In this document: piece after piece, positions 34,207 through 47,075 of the stretch
Layout of the letters: every line of letters begins with the position of its first letter
How positions within the stretch are numbered: the first letter of the stretch is position 1
From: Streptomyces sp. A 4/2
GTDB taxonomy: Bacteria; Actinomycetota; Actinomycetes; Streptomycetales; Streptomycetaceae
Length of the DNA: 64,000 nt
Assembly: GCF_940670765.1 (NCBI RefSeq)
Contig: NZ_CALNVW010000031.1
Coordinates: 310,001 to 374,000 of the forward strand
Direction of reading: 5' to 3'
Program-made: the position numbers and the translations under genes
The notes under the pieces: generated by a model
Told to the model about the DNA's origin: nothing
Seen by the model: only the letters and a program-made list of their open reading frames with translations
Databases searched by the model: none

Positions 34207-35493
34207 ATGAGCAAGACCCTGATCCGTGGTGCGAAGGTGCTCGGCGGCGAGCCGCAGGACGTCCTGATCGACGGCGAGACGATCGCGGCGGTGGGCCACG
34301 GCCTGTCCGCCGACGACGCCGAGGTCATCGAGGCCGAAGGCCGGATCCTGCTGCCCGGCCTGGTGGATCTCCACACCCACCTGCGGGAGCCCGGCCGTGA
34401 GGACTCCGAGACGGTGCTCACCGGTACCAGGGCCGCCGCGGTCGGCGGATTCACCGCCGTCCACGCCATGGCCAACACCTTCCCCGTCGCCGACACCGCC
34501 GGGGTCGTCGAGCAGGTGTGGCGCCTCGGCAAGGAGTCCGGTTACTGCGACGTGCAGCCGATCGGCGCCGTCACCGTCGGGCTCGCGGGCAAGCAGCTCG
34601 CCGAACTCGGTGCGATGCACGACTCCGCCGCCGCCGTGCGGGTCTTCTCCGACGACGGCAAGTGCGTCGACGACGCGGTGATCATGCGCCGTGCCCTGGA
34701 GTACGTGAAGGCGTTCGACGGTGTCGTCGCCCAGCACGCCCAGGAGCCGCGGCTCACCGAGGGCGCCCAGATGAACGAGGGCATCGTCTCCTCCGAGCTG
34801 GGCCTCGGCGGCTGGCCCGCCGTCGCGGAGGAGTCGATCATCGCCCGCGACGTCCTCCTCGCCGCCCACGTCGACTCCCGCGTGCACATCTGCCACCTGT
34901 CGACCGCAGGCTCGGTGGAGATCGTCCGCTGGGCCAAGTCCAAGGGCTGGAAGGTCACCGCCGAGGTCACCCCGCACCACCTCCTGCTCACCGACGAGCT
35001 GGTACGCACGTACAACCCCGTCTACAAGGTGAACCCGCCGCTGCGCACCGAGGCCGACGTCATGGCCCTGCGCGAGGCCCTCGCCGACGGCACGATCGAC
35101 TGCGTGGCCACCGACCACGCCCCGCACCCGCACGAGGACAAGGACTGCGAGTGGGCCGCCGCCGCCATGGGCATGGTGGGCCTGGAGACCGCGCTCTCCG
35201 TCGTCCAGCAGACGATGGTCGACACCGGCCTCGTCGACTGGGAGACCGTCGCCGACCGGATGTCCTTCCGCCCCGCGGCCATCGGGCGCCTGACGGGCCA
35301 CGGCCGCCCCGTGGCGGTGGGCGAGCCCGCGAACCTCACGCTGGTCGACGCGGCTTACCGTGGTGAGGTGGACCCCGCAGGCTTCGCCTCCCGCAGTCGC
35401 AACACCCCCTACGAGGGTCGTGAGCTGCCGGGACGTGTCACCCATACCTTCCTGCGGGGCCGGGCAACGGTCGTGGACGGGACACTGGCGTGA
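34207..35493 (+). CDS. pyrC: Dihydroorotase (class I)
   Basis: Zinc enzyme that cyclises carbamoyl aspartate to dihydroorotate. It has 428 residues, the class I length. The metal-binding DLHTHLREPGREDSET motif is near residue 57, followed by GAVTVGLAGKQL, VHICHLSTAGS and EVTPHHLLLTDE with further metal histidines, and ATDHAPHPHEDK with the catalytic Asp. pyrB precedes it by two bases, and its stop overlaps the next GTG by four bases. PyrB and class I PyrC can form a complex in other bacteria; whether they do here is not visible. Confidence 0.96.
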   Translation: MSKTLIRGAKVLGGEPQDVLIDGETIAAVGHGLSADDAEVIEAEGRILLPGLVDLHTHLREPGREDSETVLTGTRAAAVGGFTAVHAMANTFPVADTAGVVEQVWRLGKESGYCDVQPIGAVTVGLAGKQLAELGAMHDSAAAVRVFSDDGKCVDDAVIMRRALEYVKAFDGVVAQHAQEPRLTEGAQMNEGIVSSELGLGGWPAVAEESIIARDVLLAAHVDSRVHICHLSTAGSVEIVRWAKSKGWKVTAEVTPHHLLLTDELVRTYNPVYKVNPPLRTEADVMALREALADGTIDCVATDHAPHPHEDKDCEWAAAAMGMVGLETALSVVQQTMVDTGLVDWETVADRMSFRPAAIGRLTGHGRPVAVGEPANLTLVDAAYRGEVDPAGFASRSRNTPYEGRELPGRVTHTFLRGRATVVDGTLA

Positions 35494-36086
35494 CACCTCT
35501 CATCAATCTCCAACTCGCAGCCGAACAGAAGTCGGCGACAGTCACCGACTGGTCGGACCGCATCGGCTGGATCGTCGGCCTGCTGCTCTTCGTCGCGCTC
35601 GTCTACTGGCTGATGCGCGAGGGCTGGAAGTGGCGCGGGACGCTCCAGAGCGACCTGCCCGAGCTGCCCACCGCGCCGGACGACCCCGGTACCGCCAGAC
35701 TGAGTATGAGCGGTCGCTACCACGGCTCGACGACGGCCGGGCAGTGGCTCGACCGGATCGTCGCGCACGGCCTGGGCACCCGCAGCAGGGCGGACGTGAC
35801 GCTCACCGACGCCGGTGTGGACGTCGTACGTCCCGGGGCGAGCGACTTCTTCATCCCGGTGGCGCAGCTGCGCGAGGCCAGGCTCGACAAGGGCATCGCG
35901 GGCAAGGTCCTCACCGAGGGCGGCATGCTGATCATCACCTGGCAGCACGGCGACGAACTGCTCGACTCGGGCTTCCGCTCCGACCACTCGGCCGGACAGG
36001 CCGACTGGGTCGATGCGGTCAACGCCATGACCCGGCCCGTCACCCACTCCACTCACACCAGCACTACGGAAGGCACCGCACGATGA
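35490..36086 (+). CDS. PH-like-domain membrane protein in the pyr operon
   Basis: A 198-residue protein encoded between pyrC and carA, overlapping each by four bases. Residues ~25-43 form a single transmembrane helix (IGWIVGLLLFVALVYWLMREG). The cytoplasmic part after ~70 has alternating strands ending in a helix (QADWVDAVNAMTR) and resembles the PH-like domain proteins found at this site across Streptomyces. No catalytic residues are recognisable. Strict translational coupling suggests dosage matched to the pyrimidine enzymes, but a direct role in pyrimidine synthesis is unproven; tethering or scaffolding is speculation. Confidence 0.8.
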   Translation: MTPLINLQLAAEQKSATVTDWSDRIGWIVGLLLFVALVYWLMREGWKWRGTLQSDLPELPTAPDDPGTARLSMSGRYHGSTTAGQWLDRIVAHGLGTRSRADVTLTDAGVDVVRPGASDFFIPVAQLREARLDKGIAGKVLTEGGMLIITWQHGDELLDSGFRSDHSAGQADWVDAVNAMTRPVTHSTHTSTTEGTAR

Positions 36087-37259
36087 CCCTCTCCAGTCCG
36101 GGGAACGCCGAGAAGAGGAAAGTGGCGTCTCCCGCCGTACTCGTCCTGGAGGACGGCCGCAGCTTCCGCGGCCGTGCCTACGGGGCCGTGGGGGAGACCT
36201 TCGGCGAAGCGGTGTTCAACACCGGCATGACCGGCTACCAGGAAACCCTCACCGACCCGTCGTACCACCGCCAGGTCGTCGTGATGACCGCCCCGCACGT
36301 GGGCAACACCGGCGTCAACGACGAGGACGACGAGTCCGCGAAGATCTGGGTGGCGGGCTACGTCGTACGCGACCCCGCACGCATCCCGTCGAACTGGCGT
36401 GCGCGGCGCTCCCTCGACGAGGAACTGGTGAAGCAGGGCGTCGTCGGCATCAGCGGCATCGACACCCGCGCACTCACCCGCCACCTGCGCGAGCGCGGTG
36501 CGATGCGCGTCGGCATCTTCTCCGGCAACGCCCTCGCCGACGAAGGCGTACTGCTCGCCAAGGTGCGGCAGGCGCCCGAGATGGACGGCGCCGACCTCTC
36601 CGCCCAGGTCGCCACCTCCGAGACGTACGTGGTCCCGGCGATCGGCGAGAAGAAGTTCACCGTCGCCGCCATCGACCTCGGCATCAAGGGCATGACCCCG
36701 CACCGGATGGCCGAGCGCGGCATCGAGGTGCACGTCCTGCCCGCGACCGCCACCGCCGAGGACGTGTACGCGATCGCCCCCGACGGAGTGTTCCTCTCCA
36801 ACGGCCCCGGCGACCCCGCCACCGCCGACCTGACCGTCATCAAGACCGTCCTGGAGCGGAAGACGCCGCTCTTCGGCATCTGCTTCGGCAACCAGCTGCT
36901 GGGCCGCTCCCTCGGCTTCGGTACGTACAAGCTCAAGTACGGCCACCGCGGGATCAACCAGCCCGTGCAGGACCGTACGACCGGCAAGGTCGAGGTCACC
37001 GCGCACAACCACGGCTTCGCCGTCGACGCGCCGCTCGACGAGGTCACCCAGACCCCGTACGGCCGCGCCGAGGTCTCCCACGTCTGCCTCAACGACAACG
37101 TGGTCGAAGGCCTCCAGCTGCTCGACCAGCCCGCGTTCAGCGTCCAGTACCACCCCGAAGCGGCCGCGGGCCCGCACGACGCCGCGTACCTCTTCGACCG
37201 GTTCGTCGAGCTCATGCGGGACAACAACCAGCACAGCACAGAGCTCATGGAGGGCCAGC

Positions 37260-37267
<8 letters not shown>
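36083..37267 (+). CDS. carA: Carbamoyl phosphate synthase small (glutaminase) subunit
   Basis: Class I glutamine amidotransferase supplying ammonia to CarB for carbamoyl phosphate, shared by pyrimidine and arginine synthesis. It has 394 residues from the ATG at 36083, which overlaps the previous stop by four bases. The N-terminal CarA domain begins LVLEDGRSFRGRAYGA. The glutaminase triad is visible: Cys267 in FGICFGNQLLG, and the His and Glu of QYHPEAAAGP. The HNHGFAVD segment is also standard. It overlaps carB by eight bases. Confidence 0.96.
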
Positions 37268-40571
<3,304 letters not shown>

Positions 40572-40577
40572 CAGCCC

Positions 40578-40611
40578 AAGAGGGGGACACCGGAAACGGT
40601 GTCCCCCTCTT
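40578..40611 (+). terminator. Hairpin between carB and pyrD
   Basis: A 15-bp perfect stem (AAGAGGGGGACACCG / CGGTGTCCCCCTCTT) closed by a GAAA tetraloop, six bases after the carB stop. It would at least partly separate pyrD-pyrF from the upstream operon or protect the upstream mRNA's 3' end. Confidence 0.75.
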
Positions 40612-40644
40612 CATGAACTCTCCGATTCTTCATGAACTCTCCGA
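40608..40644 (+). repeat. 18-bp tandem direct repeat upstream of pyrD
   Basis: TCTTCATGAACTCTCCGA occurs at 40608-40625 and again at 40627-40644, a period of 19. The first copy overlaps the foot of the carB terminator. Each copy contains ATGAAC, so the second offers an ATG in frame with pyrD (40632), but without a ribosome binding site. Confidence 0.75.
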
Positions 40645-40685
40645 CGGAGCTCGCCGTCCCGTCCCGAGGAAAGCCTGAAAGCCTG

Positions 40686-41795
40686 ATGTACAAACTCTTC
40701 TTCGACCTGGTCTTCAAGCGGATGGACCCGGAGCGCGCCCACCACCTGGCCTTCCGCTGGATCCGCCTCGCAGCGCGCGTCCCGGTCCTGCGTACGTTCA
40801 CCGCCGCGGCCCTCGCGCCCCGGTACAAGGAGCTGCGCACCGAGGCCTTCGGCCTGCGGATGCACGGACCGTTCGGTCTCGCCGCGGGCTTCGACAAGAA
40901 CGCCGTCGCCATCGACGGCATGACCATGCTCGGTTTCGACCACGTCGAGATCGGCACGGTCACCGCGCAGCCGCAGCCGGGCAACCCCAGGAAGCGCCTC
41001 TTCCGCCTGGTGGACGACCGGGCGCTCATCAACCGCATGGGGTTCAACAACGAGGGCTCCGCGGCCGTGGCGGCCCGGCTGGCCGTCCGTGTCCCGGTCT
41101 TCAGGACCACCGTCGGCGTCAACATCGGCAAGACGAAGGTCGTCCCCGAGGCGGAGGCCGTCGGCGACTACGTCGCGTCGACCGAGCGGCTGGCCCGGCA
41201 CGCCGACTACCTGGTGGTGAACGTCTCCTCCCCGAACACCCCCGGACTGCGGAACCTCCAGGCCACCGAGGCGCTGCGGCCCTTGCTGACGGCCGTTCGC
41301 GAAGCGGCCGACCGTACGGTCACGTCGCGCCGCGTCCCGCTCCTGGTCAAGATCGCCCCCGACCTCGCCGACGAGGACGTGGACGCCGTGGCCGACCTGG
41401 CCGTGGAGCTCGGCCTGGACGGCATCATCGCCACCAACACCACGATCGCCCGCGACGGCCTCGGCCTGACATCGTCCCCGGCGCTGACCGCGGAGACGGG
41501 CGGCCTCTCCGGCGCGCCGCTCAAGGAGCGCTCCCTGGAGGTCCTGCGCCGTCTGCACGCCCGCGTGGGCGACGACCTCACCCTGATCGGGGTCGGCGGC
41601 ATCGAGACCGCCGAGGACGCCTGGCAGCGGATCCTGGCGGGTGCCACGCTCGTCCAGGGGTACAGCGCCTTCATCTACCAGGGCCCCTGCTGGGCCCGCG
41701 CGATCCACAAGGGCCTGGCCGCCCGGCTGCGCGCCAGTCCGTACGCCACCCTCGCCGAGGCCGTCGGCGCCGAGAACCGGAAGGTCACCCGATGA
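40686..41795 (+). CDS. pyrD: Dihydroorotate dehydrogenase, class 2 (quinone)
   Basis: Membrane-associated flavoprotein that oxidises dihydroorotate to orotate with quinone. The ATG at 40686 has GAGGAAAG upstream and gives MYKLFFDLVFKRMDPERAHHLAF, the amphipathic N-terminal helices that mark class 2, and 369 residues. FMN and substrate motifs include FGLAAGFDKNAVAIDGM, NRMGFNNEG, VVNVSSPNTPGLRNLQ (catalytic Ser region), IATNTTIARDG and IGVGGIETAEDAW. An ATG 54 bases upstream lies inside a direct repeat and is not preferred. Its stop overlaps pyrF by four bases. Confidence 0.96.
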   Translation: MYKLFFDLVFKRMDPERAHHLAFRWIRLAARVPVLRTFTAAALAPRYKELRTEAFGLRMHGPFGLAAGFDKNAVAIDGMTMLGFDHVEIGTVTAQPQPGNPRKRLFRLVDDRALINRMGFNNEGSAAVAARLAVRVPVFRTTVGVNIGKTKVVPEAEAVGDYVASTERLARHADYLVVNVSSPNTPGLRNLQATEALRPLLTAVREAADRTVTSRRVPLLVKIAPDLADEDVDAVADLAVELGLDGIIATNTTIARDGLGLTSSPALTAETGGLSGAPLKERSLEVLRRLHARVGDDLTLIGVGGIETAEDAWQRILAGATLVQGYSAFIYQGPCWARAIHKGLAARLRASPYATLAEAVGAENRKVTR

Positions 41796-42631
41796 ACGCC
41801 CCCGAACCGTTCGGCGCCCGGCTGCGCCGCTCGATGGACACCCGCGGTCCGCTCTGCGTCGGCATCGACCCGCACGCGTCCCTGCTGGCCGACTGGGGCC
41901 TCGGCGACGACGTCGCGGGCCTGGAGCGCTTCACCCGTACGGTCGTCGAGGCGCTGGCCGACCGGGTCGCCGTCCTCAAGCCGCAGTCGGCGTTCTTCGA
42001 GCGCTTCGGCTCGCGGGGCATCGCGGTACTGGAGAAGGCGGTCGCCGAGGCGCGGTCGGCGGGCGCCCTGGTCCTGATGGACGCCAAGCGCGGCGACATC
42101 GGCTCGACGATGGGCGCGTACGCGGCGACCTACCTGGACAAGGACTCGCCGCTCTTCTCGGACGCGGTGACCCTCTCGCCGTACCTCGGCTTCGGTTCGC
42201 TGCGGCCCGCCCTGGACGCGGCGGTGCTCAGCGGCGCGGGCGTCTTCGTCCTCGCACTGACCTCCAACCCGGAGGGCGCCGAGGTCCAGCGGGCCACGGC
42301 GGCCGACGGGCAGTCGCTCGCCCAGCTGATGCTCGACCACATGGCGGCCGAGAACGAGGGCGCGCAGCCGCTCGGCTCGGTGGGCGCCGTCGTCGGCGCC
42401 ACGCTCGGCGACGCGGGGGTGCGCCTCGACATCAACGGTCCGCTGCTGGCCCCCGGCATCGGCGCCCAGGGCGCGACGCCCGCGGATCTACCGGGTGTGT
42501 TCGGCCGGGCCGTCGGGAACGTCGTGCCGAGCGTCAGCCGGGGTGTTCTCCGTCACGGTCCGGATCGCACGGCGCTGCGCGATTCGGCCGCCCGTTTCAC
42601 CGACGAGGTGCGTGCGGCGGTCGCGCCCTAG
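41792..42631 (+). CDS. pyrF: Orotidine 5'-phosphate decarboxylase (type 2)
   Basis: Last step to UMP. It has 279 residues, the longer type 2 form found in actinobacteria. Motifs visible are LCVGIDPHASLLADWGL, VLKPQSAFFERFG, the catalytic LMDAKRGDIGSTMGAYA with Lys-Arg-Gly-Asp, and the phosphate-binding APGIGAQGATPADL with VSRGVL. The ATG overlaps the pyrD stop (ATGA). It is the last pyrimidine enzyme before the 291-base gap to sIHF. Confidence 0.95.
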   Translation: MNAPEPFGARLRRSMDTRGPLCVGIDPHASLLADWGLGDDVAGLERFTRTVVEALADRVAVLKPQSAFFERFGSRGIAVLEKAVAEARSAGALVLMDAKRGDIGSTMGAYAATYLDKDSPLFSDAVTLSPYLGFGSLRPALDAAVLSGAGVFVLALTSNPEGAEVQRATAADGQSLAQLMLDHMAAENEGAQPLGSVGAVVGATLGDAGVRLDINGPLLAPGIGAQGATPADLPGVFGRAVGNVVPSVSRGVLRHGPDRTALRDSAARFTDEVRAAVAP

Positions 42632-42785
42632 CGGGACCCGCGAGGTAGGGGGCCGGAGGGTCCGAAAAAGTGAGGGTGTGGTGAGCAGTTTCAGCCAGTT
42701 GACGTCCGCGGGGCTGAAAACCGGGGTGTTATGCCCTAAATATCCGCTCCGGCCAAGGCTGACCAGGACTTTTCGTCTGTTCTCG

Positions 42786-42814
42786 CTGACTGGAGCGGCC
42801 GTGGCCGCTAGTCT
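42786..42814 (+). promoter_or_regulatory. Possible sIHF promoter
   Basis: CTGACT at 42786-42791 and TAGTCT at 42809-42814 with a 17-bp spacer would place the start near 42821 and leave a ~100-base leader. Between pyrF and sIHF (42632-42922) the only other structure noted is a small repeat, GCGCAAC / GTTGCAC, at about 42830-42846. Confidence 0.4.
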
Positions 42815-42922
42815 CCGTCGAGAGCCGACGCGCAACTTCGTTGCACGTCGCTCCGCAGGTGTGGGGCGATCAGTTCCTCACCGGTCCGTATCCGACAGTT
42901 CGACATCCGAGGTGACGTAGGC

Positions 42923-43246
42923 GTGGCTCTTCCGCCCCTTACCCCTGAACAGCGCGCAGCCGCGCTCGAAAAGGCCGCCGCGGCTCGCCGGGAGCGGGCC
43001 GAGGTCAAGAATCGACTCAAGCACTCCGGCGCGTCTCTGCACGAGGTCATCAAGCAGGGCCAGGAGAACGGCGTCATCGGGAAGATGAAGGTCTCCGCTC
43101 TCCTTGAGTCCCTGCCTGGCGTCGGCAAGGTCCGCGCCAAGCAGATCATGGAGCGGCTCGGCATCTCCGAGAGCCGCCGTGTGCGCGGTCTCGGCTCCAA
43201 TCAGATCGCCTCTTTGGAGCGCGAGTTCGGTGGCGGCTCTGCCTGA
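42923..43246 (+). CDS. Streptomyces integration host factor sIHF
   Basis: Nucleoid-associated protein specific to actinobacteria (mIHF in mycobacteria). It binds and bends DNA, influences supercoiling and is needed for normal sporulation. Its 107 residues match the Streptomyces length. The N-terminal LPPLTPEQRAAALEKAAAARRERAEVK is the long helix, and GASLHEVIKQGQENGVIGKMKV follows. The helix-two-turns-helix ESLPGVGKVRAKQIMERLGI contacts the backbone through the G-x-G turn. The C-terminal RRVRGLGSNQIASLEREF is standard. The GTG at 42923 has GAGG upstream. gmk starts 38 bases after it. Confidence 0.95.
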   Translation: MALPPLTPEQRAAALEKAAAARRERAEVKNRLKHSGASLHEVIKQGQENGVIGKMKVSALLESLPGVGKVRAKQIMERLGISESRRVRGLGSNQIASLEREFGGGSA

Positions 43247-43284
43247 CGTCCCAGGCACCCCTGGGAAGCTGGAATAATCGCCGC

Positions 43285-43878
43285 ATGGCTGTAACACCCC
43301 GGGGGACGACCCCCGTATCCCCGGACCCCCATCCGCGGTTGACCGTGCTCTCCGGCCCCTCCGGGGTCGGCAAGAGCACGGTCGTCGCCCATATGCGCAA
43401 GGTGCACCCCGAGGTCTGGCTCTCGGTGTCGGCGACGACCCGTAAGCCGCGCCCCGGCGAGCGCGACGGCGTCCAGTACTTCTTCGTGGACGACGAGGAG
43501 TTCGACAAGCTCGTCGCCAACGGTGAGCTGCTCGAGTGGGCCGAGTTCGCGGGCAACAGGTACGGCACCCCGCGCCGTGCCGTACTCGACCGTCTCGAAG
43601 CCGGGGAGCCGGTGCTCCTGGAGATCGATCTCCAGGGCGCCCGGCTGGTGCGCGAGTCGATGCCCGAGGCCCAGTTGGTCTTCCTCGCCCCGCCGAGCTG
43701 GGACGAACTGGTCCGCAGGCTCACCGGTCGCGGGACCGAGGCGCCCGATGTCATCGAGCGACGGCTGGCCGTCGCCAAGATCGAACTGGCCGCCGAGTCG
43801 GAGTTCGATACGACCCTTGTCAACACCTCCGTCGAAGACGTGGCCCGTGAGCTGCTAGCCTTGGTCAAGGTTCTTTGA
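43285..43878 (+). CDS. gmk: Guanylate kinase
   Basis: Phosphorylates GMP to GDP. It has 197 residues. After ~18 extra N-terminal residues, the P-loop LSGPSGVGKSTVV, the GMP-binding SVSATTRKPRPGERDGVQYFF, GELLEWAEFAGNRYGTPR and LEIDLQGA are all present, and the C-terminal helices follow. The ATG at 43285 lies 38 bases after sIHF, and rpoZ follows after 25 bases, the usual gmk-rpoZ pairing that links guanine nucleotide supply to RNA polymerase assembly. Confidence 0.96.
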   Translation: MAVTPRGTTPVSPDPHPRLTVLSGPSGVGKSTVVAHMRKVHPEVWLSVSATTRKPRPGERDGVQYFFVDDEEFDKLVANGELLEWAEFAGNRYGTPRRAVLDRLEAGEPVLLEIDLQGARLVRESMPEAQLVFLAPPSWDELVRRLTGRGTEAPDVIERRLAVAKIELAAESEFDTTLVNTSVEDVARELLALVKVL

Positions 43879-43903
43879 TATTCACTCCATCGGAAGGCAG
43901 AGA

Positions 43904-44176
43904 GTGTCCTCTTCCATCACCACGCCCGAGGGCATCATCAACCCGCCGATTGATGAGCTGCTTGAGGCAACCGACTCGAAGTACAGCCTCGTGATCTACG
44001 CCGCCAAGCGCGCGCGTCAGATCAATGCGTACTACTCGCAGCTCGGCGAAGGCCTGCTGGAGTATGTCGGTCCGCTGGTGGACACTCACGTCCACGAGAA
44101 GCCCCTCTCGATCGCGCTCCGCGAGATCAACGCGGGTCTGCTGACCTCCGAGGCCATCGAAGGCCCCGCGCAGTAG
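43904..44176 (+). CDS. rpoZ: RNA polymerase omega subunit
   Basis: Small subunit that helps fold and assemble the beta-prime subunit. Its 90 residues are typical for Streptomyces. The start is GTG at 43904 with a purine-rich AAGGCAGAGA upstream. The conserved helical segment is YSLVIYAAKRARQINAY, followed by PLVDTHVHEKPLSIALREINAG, the standard C-terminal region. A 17-bp hairpin after the stop ends the gmk-rpoZ transcript. Confidence 0.96.
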   Translation: MSSSITTPEGIINPPIDELLEATDSKYSLVIYAAKRARQINAYYSQLGEGLLEYVGPLVDTHVHEKPLSIALREINAGLLTSEAIEGPAQ

Positions 44177-44197
44177 CAGCAGACAGTTATTTCTTTT

Positions 44198-44236
44198 CAC
44201 CACAGGCCCGGCAGCGCGACTGCCGGGCCTGTGGTG
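44198..44236 (+). terminator. Terminator downstream of rpoZ
   Basis: A 17-bp perfect stem (CACCACAGGCCCGGCAG / CTGCCGGGCCTGTGGTG) with a CGCGA loop, 22 bases after the rpoZ stop. Confidence 0.85.
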
Positions 44237-44277
44237 TGTCATGGGTGTACGAATCCGAATGCGGGAGCCGGGGAGAC

Positions 44278-45489
44278 ATGGACGTGGCGCAGAAGCCGAA
44301 GGTCGTTCTGGGGGTCAGCGGAGGCATCGCCGCGTACAAGGCCTGCGAGGTGCTGCGCCGGCTGACCGAGTCCGGACACGACGTACGGGTCGTGCCCACC
44401 GAATCCGCGCTCCACTTCGTCGGCGCCGCCACCTGGTCGGCACTCTCCGGCAGCCCGGTGTCGACCGAGGTCTGGTCCGATGTCCACGAGGTCCCGCACG
44501 TACGGATCGGACAGGCCGCCGATCTCGTGCTGGTCGCTCCCGCCACCGCCGACATCCTGGCCAGGGCGGCCCACGGCCTCGCCGACGACCTGCTGACCAA
44601 CACCCTGCTCACGGCCAGGTGTCCGGTCGTCTTCGCGCCCGCGATGCACACCGAGATGTGGGAGCACCCGGCCACCCGGGAGAACGTCGCGACACTCCGC
44701 AGGCGCGGAGCCGTGGTGATCGAGCCCGGCGTCGGCAGGCTCACCGGCGTCGACACCGGCAAGGGCAGGCTGCCCGACCCGGGGGAGATCTTCGAGACCT
44801 GCCGACGGGTGCTCGCCCGCGGAGTGACGGAACCCGACCTCGCCGGACGCCATGTCGTGATCAGTGCGGGCGGCACCCGTGAGCCGCTCGACCCGGTGCG
44901 CTTCCTGGGGAACCGCTCGTCGGGCAAGCAGGGGTACGCCCTCGCCCGTACGGCTGTCGCGCGCGGCGCCAGGGTGACGCTGATCGAGGCCAACACCGGT
45001 ATGCCGGATCCGGCGGGGGCCGACGTCGTCCATGTGGGAACCGCGGTGCAGCTGCGCGAAGCCGTCCTGGAGGCCGCGGCCGACGCCGACGCCGTGGTCA
45101 TGGCCGCGGCGGTGGCCGACTTCCGCCCGGCCGCCTACGCCGCGGGCAAGATCAAGAAGCGGGACGGCCAGGAGCCCGCCCCGATCACTCTGGTCCGCAA
45201 TCCGGACATCCTCGCCGAGATCTCGGCGGAACGCGCCACGCCCGGACAGGTGGTGGTCGGGTTCGCCGCGGAGACCGACGACGTCCTCTCCAACGGCCGT
45301 CACAAACTGCGGCGCAAGGGCTGTGACCTGCTCGTCGTCAATGAGGTGGGGGAACACAAGACCTTCGGGTCCGAGGAGAACGAAGCAGTGGTCCTGGCGG
45401 CGGGGGGCAGTGAGACCCCGGTGCCGTACGGGACTAAGGAAGCCCTTGCAGATACGGTCTGGGACCTGGTCATACCCGGGCTCGGATGA
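44278..45489 (+). CDS. coaBC: Bifunctional phosphopantothenoylcysteine decarboxylase / phosphopantothenate--cysteine ligase
   Basis: Performs two consecutive steps of coenzyme A synthesis. It has 403 residues from the ATG at 44278 (GGGAG ten bases upstream; a GTG two codons later is an alternative). The N-terminal CoaC flavoprotein half has VLGVSGGIAAYKACEVLRRL, the catalytic-His region EVPHVRIGQAADL and VAPATADILARAAHG. The usual PxMNxxMW motif reads PAMHTEMW, with His replacing Asn, a form I recall from other actinobacteria. The C-terminal CoaB half has ISAGGTREPLDPVRFLGNRSSGKQG, AAVADFRP and KIKKRDG. metK follows after 238 bases. Confidence 0.93.
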   Translation: MDVAQKPKVVLGVSGGIAAYKACEVLRRLTESGHDVRVVPTESALHFVGAATWSALSGSPVSTEVWSDVHEVPHVRIGQAADLVLVAPATADILARAAHGLADDLLTNTLLTARCPVVFAPAMHTEMWEHPATRENVATLRRRGAVVIEPGVGRLTGVDTGKGRLPDPGEIFETCRRVLARGVTEPDLAGRHVVISAGGTREPLDPVRFLGNRSSGKQGYALARTAVARGARVTLIEANTGMPDPAGADVVHVGTAVQLREAVLEAAADADAVVMAAAVADFRPAAYAAGKIKKRDGQEPAPITLVRNPDILAEISAERATPGQVVVGFAAETDDVLSNGRHKLRRKGCDLLVVNEVGEHKTFGSEENEAVVLAAGGSETPVPYGTKEALADTVWDLVIPGLG

Positions 45490-45727
45490 AAATCTGGTGT
45501 CGGCCCACCGGCGGGGCAAGGCCGCAGAACGCGGACTCCCGCCTGTTCGGCGGGCCGATGACCGTACCGCAGTAAGGAGTGCCTCGGGTCACACGGCTCC
45601 CACGGAGCGAGACACGTGCCCCGTTGACCGGAGGCGACCGATAAACTGGTCACGGAATGAGCCGGGCGCAGCTCCCGGCCACTCCACCCATGATCAGCCA
45701 GCAGCCGCTGCAACCCCAGGGAGCGTT

Positions 45728-46951
<1,224 letters not shown>

Positions 46952-46970
46952 GGCCGACCGCCGCTTCGCG

Positions 46971-47014
46971 TGCCGCTGCCCGGCACCCCTCGCCAGGGGT
47001 GCCGGGCAGCGGCA
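46971..47014. terminator. Terminator between metK and pxpC
   Basis: A 20-bp perfect stem (TGCCGCTGCCCGGCACCCCT / AGGGGTGCCGGGCAGCGGCA) with a CGCC loop, among the strongest hairpins of the window. It separates the convergent metK and pxp genes and probably works in both directions. Confidence 0.88.
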
Positions 47015-47075
47015 TGTGCAGGGTCGGAAGGGAGTGGATTCCGGGCGGCGGCAGGGGCCGGGCCGCGCGTGCGGC

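Noticed and set aside
45490..45727. SAM riboswitch upstream of metK
   Set aside because: Hairpins and a GCTGCAACCCCAGGG stretch are suggestive, but the conserved cores of SAM-I, SAM-II or SAM-IV could not be recognised. A covariance-model search would decide.
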